Shown here piece after piece: positions 15,372 to 22,053 of a DNA stretch of 64,000 bases; the stretch's first letter is position 1; each line of letters begins with the position of its first letter. Origin of the DNA: Lacrimispora saccharolytica (lineage in GTDB: Bacteria > Bacillota > Clostridia > Lachnospirales > Lachnospiraceae); the NCBI GenBank assembly GCA_021531795.1, contig JADYUL010000001.1:62001-126000 (forward strand), written 5' to 3'. The position numbers and the translations under genes are program-made. A model generated the notes under the pieces. It saw nothing but the letters and a program-made list of their open reading frames with translations. It was not told the DNA's origin and did not search any database.

Positions 15372-15899
15372 ATGAATGAAATAATAAAGGCTATGGAGGA
15401 ACGCAGAAGTATTCGTAAATTCAAACCGGAAATGCCCTCGAAAGATGATTTGAACCGGATTATTGAAGCGGGATTGTATGCTGCGAATGCTAAGGGAAGG
15501 CAGGCTACAATCACAGTAGCAGTTACAAACAAAGAATTGAGAGACAGATTATCAGCCGTTAATGCCAAGATTTGTGGAAGGGAAGAGGGATTTGATCCTT
15601 TCTATGGTGCTCCCGCTATATTAATAGTGCTGGCAGAGAAAGAATGGGCAAATAGAGTATACGATGGCAGCCTTGTAATGGGTAATATGATGCTTGCTGC
15701 GCATTCACTTAATTTAGGAAGTATCTGGATTCATAGGGCAAAAGAGGAGTTTGAACTTCCGGAGTATCAGGAATTATTGAAAGAAATCGGCATTGAGGGA
15801 GAATGGGAAGGAATCGGTCACTGTGCTGTTGGTTATGTAGATGGTGAATATCCTAAACCGGCCAAGAGAAGAGACAATAGGGTGTTCTGGGTGGAATAA
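15372..15899 (+). CDS. Nitroreductase-family FMN oxidoreductase
   Basis: A 175-residue protein of the nitroreductase fold. AMEERRSIRKFKPE is the N-terminal FMN-binding signature. YDGSLVMGNMMLAAHSLNLG is the central dimer and flavin helix. The C-terminal IGHCAVGYVDGEYPKPAKR with a terminal basic segment is also characteristic. Family members reduce nitro compounds, quinones or flavins with NAD(P)H as cytoplasmic dimers; the natural substrate is unknown. AAGGAGGA nine bases upstream is a strong ribosome site. It is the last + strand gene before a convergent minus-strand operon, with which it shares a bidirectional terminator. Confidence 0.92.
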   Translation: MNEIIKAMEERRSIRKFKPEMPSKDDLNRIIEAGLYAANAKGRQATITVAVTNKELRDRLSAVNAKICGREEGFDPFYGAPAILIVLAEKEWANRVYDGSLVMGNMMLAAHSLNLGSIWIHRAKEEFELPEYQELLKEIGIEGEWEGIGHCAVGYVDGEYPKPAKRRDNRVFWVE

Positions 15900-15918
15900 T
15901 AGGTATTTTGCAATTAAG

Positions 15919-15960
15919 AAAAGCGTCGTAAAACTCAATTTGAGCTTTGCGACGCTTTTA
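15919..15960. terminator. Bidirectional terminator between convergent genes
   Basis: AAAAGCGTCG (15919-15928) pairs with CGACGCTTTT (15950-15959), with further pairing of CTCA/TGAG inside. The A run at one side and T run at the other allow termination in both directions. Confidence 0.85.
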
Positions 15961-15992
15961 TAATAAAAATATGAACAGACTTAAACTTTAGA

Positions 15993-16766
15993 TTACTCGG
16001 CGTCGTTCTTTACAGCCTCATTGTCGACAACCTTAATGATGCCCTTCTTCCACATGATTCTGGAAGAGATGATCGCGATGGGAAGCATGAATAGGATGAG
16101 GAATCCGATTGCTCCGAAGAGTGAACCGCCGCTTGTGATACGTACGAGCAGTGCGATTACAGTTACAAGGATGATAACCGGAAGCACACCCATAACACCG
16201 TTCTTAACTACCTTCTTGCCTGTATTGGTGCTGCCGAAGAGTCCAAGAGTCAGTGAACCGAAGAGGGCAGGGATCAGATAGTTAGATGCAGTCTTCACAC
16301 TGGGAAGCTCGAATACAGGGCTGATCCATGTGCTGAGAAGAGCTGCAAGTGCAAGAATGATTACTGTCATAATTGAGCTTACCGCAACTGCAACTGATGA
16401 TATTGCTTCACCCTCCGGTGTGTTGGGCTCCTTCTTGGTAATCTTCATGGCATTAACTGCAACAGGAAGCTTAAGGTTCATAATGTTACCTGTAATAAAG
16501 GTAAGATATGATGAAGCTCCAAGAATAGGGGTATAGCTGATAGCCTCAGAGATACCAACCGGAATATAAATCATTAGAATACTGATGGTTCCGATGTTGA
16601 TCACTTCGCCAAGGGATGGCATACATCCATAAGCAGAAAGAACAACAAAAGGAAGACCGATCATATATATCAGGGCGATAAGAGTACCGATGCGGCCCCA
16701 CTTGTGCGCCCATGCCTGGAATGAATCTGTAATTACTATCTTGTTATCTTTACTCATATCTGACAC
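15993..16766 (-). CDS. Multi-pass membrane protein, partner of DUF5058
   Basis: A 257-residue protein with about seven or eight transmembrane helices and a highly charged C-terminus ending DNEAVKNDAE. The motif SYLTFITGNIMNLKLPVAVN in the middle and FGSLTLGLFGS later look like transport-protein signatures, but I do not recognise a named family. It starts three bases after the DUF5058 gene ends and is always likely to be made with it. Together they look like a two-subunit transporter or channel. The tight spacing, with an SD (AGGAGG) at the junction, implies coupled translation. Confidence 0.72.
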   Translation of the reverse strand: MSDMSKDNKIVITDSFQAWAHKWGRIGTLIALIYMIGLPFVVLSAYGCMPSLGEVINIGTISILMIYIPVGISEAISYTPILGASSYLTFITGNIMNLKLPVAVNAMKITKKEPNTPEGEAISSVAVAVSSIMTVIILALAALLSTWISPVFELPSVKTASNYLIPALFGSLTLGLFGSTNTGKKVVKNGVMGVLPVIILVTVIALLVRITSGGSLFGAIGFLILFMLPIAIISSRIMWKKGIIKVVDNEAVKNDAE

Positions 16767-16769
16767 CTC

Positions 16770-17486
16770 CTATAAGAACAACTTGCACCAGAAAATGGCA
16801 GAAACCATACCACCTATCATGGAGAAAGCCATGATGAAATTGTTGAGCCATCTAAAGCCCGGCTTTTTAGCAAGAATTCCGAGTGCGATAGCGATCACAA
16901 GACCGGTGATCATAACTGCAGCCTGAACGGTATCACCGATAAGAAGCACAGGAATGTATACAGCGAATAGACAAAGCATGAATACGCCACTCAGTACATA
17001 TTTCCAGGTGTTGCTGTCATCGGATCTGTCAACGCTCTTAGACAGCTTCTTACCGAACGGAAGGAGAATAGCGAATCCGCTGAGCATACCGATGCTCATA
17101 AGAATCATAACAACACCGAACTGTCTGCCTGTAGCCAGATCGAGCATCTCAGCATTGGTTGCAAAGCCAAGAGTTGAAGCAACCGAACTTGATATCAGCG
17201 ACTCATATGAGAGCGAGCCGATAACCGATAATCTCCACCAACTCCATACAGTGCCAAGAACTGAGATGAGTGCGAACAGTCCAACCACAATAGACAGACT
17301 GGGCACAACTGAGAATACCATGCTGGATTTGATTACGTTTTTAATCTCCTCCTTGCTGATTCCCAGCTCAAGACAGTGGTCATAAGCTTTCTTCAGATAA
17401 ACAATAGAGAATCCCACGATGTATACCAGGCCGATAATTACGAGCACCAGCAACAGTGGACTTGAAATGATATCTTTCATAGTCAT
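16770..17486 (-). CDS. DUF5058-family membrane protein
   Basis: A 238-residue protein with about seven helices. The N-terminal VYIVGFSIVYLKKAYDHCLE followed by LGISKEEIKNVIKSSMVF is typical of DUF5058 as I know it, a family without established function that occurs next to a second membrane protein as here. The protein also contains a SSVASTLGFATNAEM element. A GTGAGG ribosome site precedes ATG 17486; a second ATG lies two codons in. A TATAAT on the minus strand (17531-17536) inside the end of the preceding gene could be its own -10 box, so it may be expressed apart from the pseudopilus operon. Confidence 0.75.
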   Translation of the reverse strand: MTMKDIISSPLLLVLVIIGLVYIVGFSIVYLKKAYDHCLELGISKEEIKNVIKSSMVFSVVPSLSIVVGLFALISVLGTVWSWWRLSVIGSLSYESLISSSVASTLGFATNAEMLDLATGRQFGVVMILMSIGMLSGFAILLPFGKKLSKSVDRSDDSNTWKYVLSGVFMLCLFAVYIPVLLIGDTVQAAVMITGLVIAIALGILAKKPGFRWLNNFIMAFSMIGGMVSAIFWCKLFL

Positions 17487-17554
17487 AGTTTTACCTCACT
17501 TTCCTCTCTCAATAAGACTATTCTCTACCTATTATATACAAAACCAAAATCAAA

Positions 17555-17950
17555 TCACTCTCTAAGTAGCTTGTAAGATTCTATCTTGTAGCATGTATCC
17601 CCGGTCTGCTCGGGGTAAAGGATGTCAACCTCTACTACCAGCTTCTCGCCTTCATTAGTGGGAATTGAGATGATTTTATTTTGACCAACAAGGTTAAAGT
17701 ATTCCTCTTTGCAGGTAGCGGTATTGTATGCATCCCAAAGCGTACTGTCAAGCGTGGATAACTCTTCTTCCGCTAAATTACAGGCTTCGTAGTAGCTTGT
17801 GGTCCTGCTGACAACCTTGTCAGAAAGTTTCATGTCGGCATTGGCGCTGACAATACTTAGTGCAGCGAAGCTGACCAGACATAGCAATATGAAGATTAAC
17901 AGAATGGATGAGGAACCTACATTGGCTCCGTAGGATTTTCTTGAAGCCAT
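17555..17950 (-). CDS. Small single-helix pseudopilus-cluster protein
   Basis: 131 residues: short N-terminus (MASRKSYGANVGSSS), one hydrophobic helix (ILLIFILLCLVSFAALSIVS), then an extracellular domain with two Cys residues (TATCKEEYF and TGDTCYKIESY) that could form a disulfide. The N-terminal arrangement resembles a prepilin after G-V-G, but the Glu at +5 typical of pilins is absent. It shares the TAATG start/stop with the upstream gene, so it is translationally coupled. It is the last gene of a six-gene minus-strand cluster with a GspF-like protein. Function unknown. Confidence 0.75.
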   Translation of the reverse strand: MASRKSYGANVGSSSILLIFILLCLVSFAALSIVSANADMKLSDKVVSRTTSYYEACNLAEEELSTLDSTLWDAYNTATCKEEYFNLVGQNKIISIPTNEGEKLVVEVDILYPEQTGDTCYKIESYKLLRE

Positions 17951-18432
17951 TATTCCTTCCTTTCCGGCAGATGCCTGTTAACTTCCAGTGAGTATATTGG
18001 CTCAATATCGCTATAAGCCGTACTCTCCTTAGGTGAACCTGCATATACCTCTATCTTAGATTCACACAGTCCCGTATCAGCGGAGTATCCTTTATATATA
18101 AAGTTAACTACATATTCCTCTTCATTGAGACTCTTAAGAACCAGGGTGTCTTCTTTGGTATCTGAATATATCAGCACTCCGGATTCATTGATTATACGAC
18201 AAATTGAATCAAACAATGCTTTTTTGTCAAGGTAATTGTCACAATCAAGTACACCGGTATATATCTCAGCCACATCCTGAGCGAGATTGACGGAGTTAGT
18301 CAAATCCGTGCTCTGCCTGCTTATCAGGTGCGACTTAACAAACAATTGCACACAGACTGCACTTGCCAAAGAGAAGAACAATATTGATAATATCAGTTCC
18401 ATAAGGAACAGACTGGACTTAGATGAATTCAT
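17950..18432 (-). CDS. Prepilin-like minor pseudopilin
   Basis: 160 residues. The N-terminus SSKSSLFLMELILSILFFSL fits a type IV prepilin signal in shape: a short polar leader, then a hydrophobic helix with Glu at the fifth position (LFLME), although the -1 residue would be Ser rather than Gly. The remainder is a small extracellular domain with a QDVAEIYTG segment just after the helix. It lies eight bases after the DUF4860 gene. It is likely a minor component of a type II secretion or type IV pilus-like fibre; whether a prepilin peptidase cleaves it cannot be told from this window. Confidence 0.75.
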   Translation of the reverse strand: MNSSKSSLFLMELILSILFFSLASAVCVQLFVKSHLISRQSTDLTNSVNLAQDVAEIYTGVLDCDNYLDKKALFDSICRIINESGVLIYSDTKEDTLVLKSLNEEEYVVNFIYKGYSADTGLCESKIEVYAGSPKESTAYSDIEPIYSLEVNRHLPERKE

Positions 18433-18440
18433 AGTTTTTC

Positions 18441-18938
18441 CTATTTTGCGCGACTGCTCAGGTATATGCTGTCCCTGTCGCCGTCGGGCAATTTAACAGT
18501 AATCTTTATTGGATTAAGTTCTCCGCCACAATCATTAACCTCAAAATCCTCAACAGGACAGAGCTTATTGCCGGCATTGAGTACATCAGAACCGAGTGTC
18601 ACGTTGTCACTTACAAAGAGTTCGCGTAAATATCCGTCATATTCATATATATAGGTGCTGTAGGAAGTATCATTTATTTCCTGATTAAGAATAAGTGATG
18701 GTTTGCCGTCAATGCTTCCTATATTTGTGTCTCCACAGCTGTCATTACTCCTGAATTTCCCTAAGATGTAAGAGCAGACTGTACGCGCGTTGTAATTGTC
18801 CTCCATGTCATTTACAGTATTCTGATAGATGTTGGCACCGAACAGTACAAGCGTTAACGTGGAGAGAGTGAAGACCAGGAACAGCGCCAGCACAAACAAA
18901 ATATCAACTATATGCTTTTTCTCGCGTTCTGTATTCAT
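18441..18938 (-). CDS. DUF4860-like anchored protein
   Basis: 165 residues. A charged N-terminus (MNTEREKKHIV) is followed by one helix (DILFVLALFLVFTLSTLTLV) and an extracellular domain with paired cysteines and a Gly-Ser-Ile-Asp-Gly element (IGSIDGKPSLIL). This matches the DUF4860 proteins that accompany pseudopilin genes in Lachnospiraceae. It overlaps the upstream gene by four bases (ATGA), indicating coupled translation. Probably a structural or assembly subunit of the pseudopilus; no enzymatic motif is visible. Confidence 0.75.
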   Translation of the reverse strand: MNTEREKKHIVDILFVLALFLVFTLSTLTLVLFGANIYQNTVNDMEDNYNARTVCSYILGKFRSNDSCGDTNIGSIDGKPSLILNQEINDTSYSTYIYEYDGYLRELFVSDNVTLGSDVLNAGNKLCPVEDFEVNDCGGELNPIKITVKLPDGDRDSIYLSSRAK

Positions 18939-19276
18939 TCCTCCACCTGCCTTCTTATAATAGTTACCTCAGGATAGATATTGGATGCATAGGGAGCATA
19001 ATCCACGAAGAATAAGTCCTTGTTGTAACTTAAGCCATAATGTTCCTCCATGTATTCCAGACTGTCCGGGTATTTGCCCTCCAGGGCATAACACTGTATT
19101 ATACAGCGACCCAGAGCACTTTCAAGGCCCTCCTGTTGCTTATTAAGGGAGGTCTCACCCACATTCGATACTCCGATAAAGAAGAGAACGAAAAGCAGAA
19201 TAAACAGTATTACGGACAGGCTGTTCAGTGAGAAACGCCTTCTTATTTTATCTTGTGAGAATCTGTTCATATGCAA
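18935..19276 (-). CDS. Small pseudopilin-like protein
   Basis: 113 residues with a basic N-terminus (QDKIRRRFSLNSLS), one helix (VILFILLFVLFFIGVSNVGE) and a short extracellular domain containing the YALEGKYPDSLEYMEEHYGL segment. That YPDSLEYLEEHY type of sequence recurs in small secretion-cluster proteins of this family. It lies nine bases after the GspF-like gene. Likely exported and assembled with the neighbouring pseudopilins; exact role unknown. Confidence 0.75.
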   Translation of the reverse strand: MHMNRFSQDKIRRRFSLNSLSVILFILLFVLFFIGVSNVGETSLNKQQEGLESALGRCIIQCYALEGKYPDSLEYMEEHYGLSYNKDLFFVDYAPYASNIYPEVTIIRRQVEE

Positions 19277-19285
19277 GTCCCTTCA

Positions 19286-20332
19286 TCATCCGATACTTGA
19301 CATGATTCCGATAAGCGGCAATATTACCGAGAGCAGGATCATTCCGACAATGAGTGAGAGAATGATTACCAGTGTCGGCTCAAGCACAGCGATAATGCCT
19401 GATAGTTTCTTGTCAGTAGCCTTGTCGTAGTCTGCGGATATCTTGCTCATAACTACGTCGATGTTACCGGTTTTGAAGCCCACGCCTATCATCCTCGAAT
19501 AAAGGTTGGAGAAAATCCCTGCCTTCTCCAGAGCTTCAGCCATATTGTCGCCCTCGTTTAATGCCTGTCTGCAGACCTCAATCTTTTCCTCCATAGCCTT
19601 ATTCTCAACGATTTCCGATATCATCTTAAGACTGCTGAAGGTATCCATTCCGCTTGCGAGCGCCATTGACAGACCGCCTGCGAATCTGCCGACTGCCACA
19701 CTTTCATAGAAACCCTTCGTTAACGGCAGAACGTTGAGCACTTTTCTTGCAAAAGCGCGACCCTTCACTGTTTTGAAACAGACAAGATATATGGCTACAA
19801 CTAACACTACGAGAATAACCAGTGCAACCGAATATCTGTTAAGCTTCTGACCCAGATTAAGCATTGAAGCTGAGAAACCGCTCATCTGACTGCCCAGCTG
19901 AATGAATACCTGATTAAAGATAGGAAGAACCTTGGTTAAGAGTACGAAGATAACCACGATCATCATACCTATCATAATAAGGGGATAGCGGATGGCACCT
20001 TTGATGCTCTCGGATATGTTTTCTTCCTTTTCATAATATGCACCGAGGGCCTCCATGACATCGTCGAGATTACCGGACTCTTCGCCCAGGGCGATCATAT
20101 TCACGACATAGTCGGGGAAAACACCACAGTCCCTAACAGAATTGGTGAAGCTGTTTCCCTCCCTGCAGGAAGCAAGTATGGTCTCGATGATTTCTTTACC
20201 GCTGTTATCCTTGGTGTCTGACAACAGTATCCTCATACCCTCAACGGGAGTAATGCCTGCTTTAAGAATCATTGCCGTCTGACTGCAGAAGGTGGCGATT
20301 TCCGAATTGGTCAGTTGTCCGCGATTTTTCAT
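19286..20332 (-). CDS. Type II secretion/type IV pilus inner-membrane platform protein (GspF/PilC family)
   Basis: 348 residues with the two-fold repeated T2SSF domain: repeat one about 12-130 (FCSQTAMILKAGITPVEGMR, then LGEESGNLDDVMEALGAYYE) and repeat two about 215-335 (FAGGLSMALASGMDTFSSLK, then VGFKTGNIDVVMSKISADYD). Three transmembrane helices follow the family plan. GspF-type proteins are the platform on which the assembly ATPase pushes pilins. No GspE/PilB ATPase, major pilin or prepilin peptidase lies in the window, so these must be elsewhere if the machine works. AAGGAGA is the ribosome site; the transglutaminase lipoprotein gene is 25 bases upstream. Confidence 0.9.
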   Translation of the reverse strand: MKNRGQLTNSEIATFCSQTAMILKAGITPVEGMRILLSDTKDNSGKEIIETILASCREGNSFTNSVRDCGVFPDYVVNMIALGEESGNLDDVMEALGAYYEKEENISESIKGAIRYPLIMIGMMIVVIFVLLTKVLPIFNQVFIQLGSQMSGFSASMLNLGQKLNRYSVALVILVVLVVAIYLVCFKTVKGRAFARKVLNVLPLTKGFYESVAVGRFAGGLSMALASGMDTFSSLKMISEIVENKAMEEKIEVCRQALNEGDNMAEALEKAGIFSNLYSRMIGVGFKTGNIDVVMSKISADYDKATDKKLSGIIAVLEPTLVIILSLIVGMILLSVILPLIGIMSSIG

Positions 20333-20357
20333 TAATATATTTCTCCTTATACTTCTC

Positions 20358-21413
20358 CTAATAGATGTATTTTACGGTGTAGTTGTCACCTTCACCGATG
20401 AATTTCTTGAGTGACTTCTCACTGGAGTTGGCAGCGAAAGTCGGATCCATGAGCGACCAGCTGTTGCCGTCGAATTCAATAATACCGTTAATCCAGCCCT
20501 TCTCTGCCACATAGGTACTGATCCAGGCGTGATATACATCCTTGGCGTAGCCGACCTCGAGCTGGGTGGGGATGCCCTGGCTCCTAAGCATGGCAGTCAT
20601 GAGTGACGCATAGTCCAGGCAGATGCCACTTCCCGTCTCAAGCGTGCTGTCGACGTCGCACAGATATCCGCTTGCTATGTCCGCGGCCTTGGCCTCGTCG
20701 TAGCTGATATTCTCAATAATGTAGTTATACACCGAATCTATTACTTCCAGGTCTGAGTTGGCGCTGTATGCAAGCTTGGAAGCAAGTGCTACCGTTTCAG
20801 AGTCTGTGTTGAAGTTCACATATTGGTTGGGATAGAGGAAGGGCAGGAACTCATCCTCAATGGTGACAGCCGTCTCCTCGTAGAAGGAGGTTGCGTACTG
20901 CGTGCCCTCGATATTCTCATATACTCCGATTGCATAGGTGCCGCTGCCCGCACTTAATGGAAACACCTCTGCGTTAGTAGTCGTCAGATTATATGTGTAG
21001 GTCACCTGATTAGGCCCCGTAATCTGAAGTTTAACCTTAGGTGATGAGCCGAGATACGTTATTACGACGTATCCCTTGGAGGTGTTCGATATGTCGATAC
21101 TTGCAACCTCATTGCCAAGCACATTTTCGCCGTTTGCCTCAGGCGTTAGCACCTTGGGCGTGCAATCCCTGCTACCCTTGACCTCCTCTTTGGAAGAAGC
21201 GGCCGATGGTTCGTCCTGAATGTTCACCGTGTCTGCTTCATTTGCGGATGACGCAGGTTGATCGCCTGTGGGAGTCGTCGCATCAGAGCAACCAAGTACA
21301 AGACATAGCGGCAAAAGCGCGAGAACTGACTTATATTTCAAATATGAAGTTTTGGTTTGTTTGGAACTCAGAATAAACTGAGTCGTGAGCGATTTTGCCT
21401 TCATGAGAAACAT
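20358..21413 (-). CDS. Transglutaminase-like lipoprotein
   Basis: 351 residues as the longest frame. A lipobox (LVLGC) after LKYKSVLALLPLC indicates lipid anchoring; the 33 residues before it are long for a signal peptide, so the true start may be internal, and no convincing ribosome site marks either of the two N-terminal ATGs. A Ser/Glu-rich linker leads to a beta-rich domain and then a transglutaminase-like core with intact Cys-His-Asp triad: GICLDYASL, YHAWIS and SLMDPTF. Such domains usually act as cysteine proteases or peptide crosslinkers at the cell surface. As first gene of the GspF cluster it may process or attach the pseudopilus or surface proteins; this is inference. Confidence 0.85.
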   Translation of the reverse strand: MFLMKAKSLTTQFILSSKQTKTSYLKYKSVLALLPLCLVLGCSDATTPTGDQPASSANEADTVNIQDEPSAASSKEEVKGSRDCTPKVLTPEANGENVLGNEVASIDISNTSKGYVVITYLGSSPKVKLQITGPNQVTYTYNLTTTNAEVFPLSAGSGTYAIGVYENIEGTQYATSFYEETAVTIEDEFLPFLYPNQYVNFNTDSETVALASKLAYSANSDLEVIDSVYNYIIENISYDEAKAADIASGYLCDVDSTLETGSGICLDYASLMTAMLRSQGIPTQLEVGYAKDVYHAWISTYVAEKGWINGIIEFDGNSWSLMDPTFAANSSEKSLKKFIGEGDNYTVKYIY

Positions 21414-21581
21414 ATTAATACATTCGTTTGCTAATTACAAACTAAAATAGTCGGCAAGGGGGATTGGGAGAGATTGTGAATGGTTAAAGGTACGCTTTAA
21501 CGCCTTGAAAATGTGGCGCTTTAAATGAGTAAAGAATTTTCGAAAACATGTAAATATTTGTAAAAACACGTTACAAAACCC
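21414..21581. promoter_or_regulatory. Divergent intergenic region between the pseudopilus cluster and the PilZ gene
   Basis: No gene. It contains TTAAAGGTACGCTTTAA (an inverted repeat, about 21484-21500) and, 17 bases on, GGCGCTTTAAA (about 21512-21522), so the CGCTTTAA block occurs twice. This could be an operator for the minus-strand operon. I see no consensus promoter for that operon. Confidence 0.4.
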
Positions 21582-21611
21582 TTGCATTATTACCCCCATA
21601 TATAGTACAAT
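21582..21611 (+). promoter_or_regulatory. Promoter of the PilZ-surface protein operon
   Basis: TTGCAT (21582-21587), an 18-base spacer and TACAAT (21606-21611). A leader of about 110 bases separates it from the PilZ start. Confidence 0.65.
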
Positions 21612-21617
21612 ATGCCT

Positions 21618-21729
21618 AGTTAAGTAAGGAACGCCCGCTACATCAAGCCTTGCTAATACGTCAAGAGGGACGGATTAGTACGGCCTTTTTGCGTTTGGGC
21701 AGGAATTATTCAAGAGGAAGTATGTAAAT
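21618..21729 (+). promoter_or_regulatory. Structured 5' leader of the PilZ gene, possible riboswitch
   Basis: A basal helix AACGC/GCGTT (21630-21634 with 21691-21695) encloses a hairpin CTAAT-CGTC/GACG-ATTAG (21653-21662 with 21669-21678). Single-stranded segments are CCGCTACATCAAGCCTTG and TACGGCCTTTTT. It sits between promoter and ribosome site of a c-di-GMP receptor gene. I do not find the hallmark sequences of c-di-GMP-I riboswitches, so no class is assigned. Confidence 0.45.
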
Positions 21730-22038
21730 ATGGAAGAAAAGAGGAAGATAAGCCGAGTCAGCTATCCTACGAGGGGAGTTATTGTAGTGGTAGAGACAGG
21801 CGAGAAGTACGATGTAGAGACCGAGAATGTAAGCCCGCTGGGAATGGGGTTACATGTAGGTAAGGACACTCCGAATCTGGTGGGGAAAGACATTATTATT
21901 GTGGCATGTACGCTTATCATGTATGCGGATGTGACCAGACAAGAGAAGAGAGACGATGATAGCTACACAATTGGAATCAAGGCTAAGGAATTTACGCCGG
22001 ATGTGTTACAGTATCTCTTCGACAGCATAGGGAATTAA
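21730..22038 (+). CDS. PilZ-domain protein (c-di-GMP receptor)
   Basis: 102 residues, a lone PilZ domain. Both ligand motifs are intact: RKISR (RxxxR) at the N-terminus and NVSPLG ((D/N)xSxxG) about 25 residues later, so c-di-GMP binding is expected. Ribosome site AAGAGGAAG. It is followed after 15 bases by the large surface protein and lies divergent from the GspF/pseudopilin cluster. PilZ proteins control pili, exopolysaccharide or motility in other bacteria; here the neighbours suggest control of surface display or fibre assembly, which is inference. Confidence 0.88.
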   Translation: MEEKRKISRVSYPTRGVIVVVETGEKYDVETENVSPLGMGLHVGKDTPNLVGKDIIIVACTLIMYADVTRQEKRDDDSYTIGIKAKEFTPDVLQYLFDSIGN

Positions 22039-22053
22039 AAGGAGGAAGAATAA

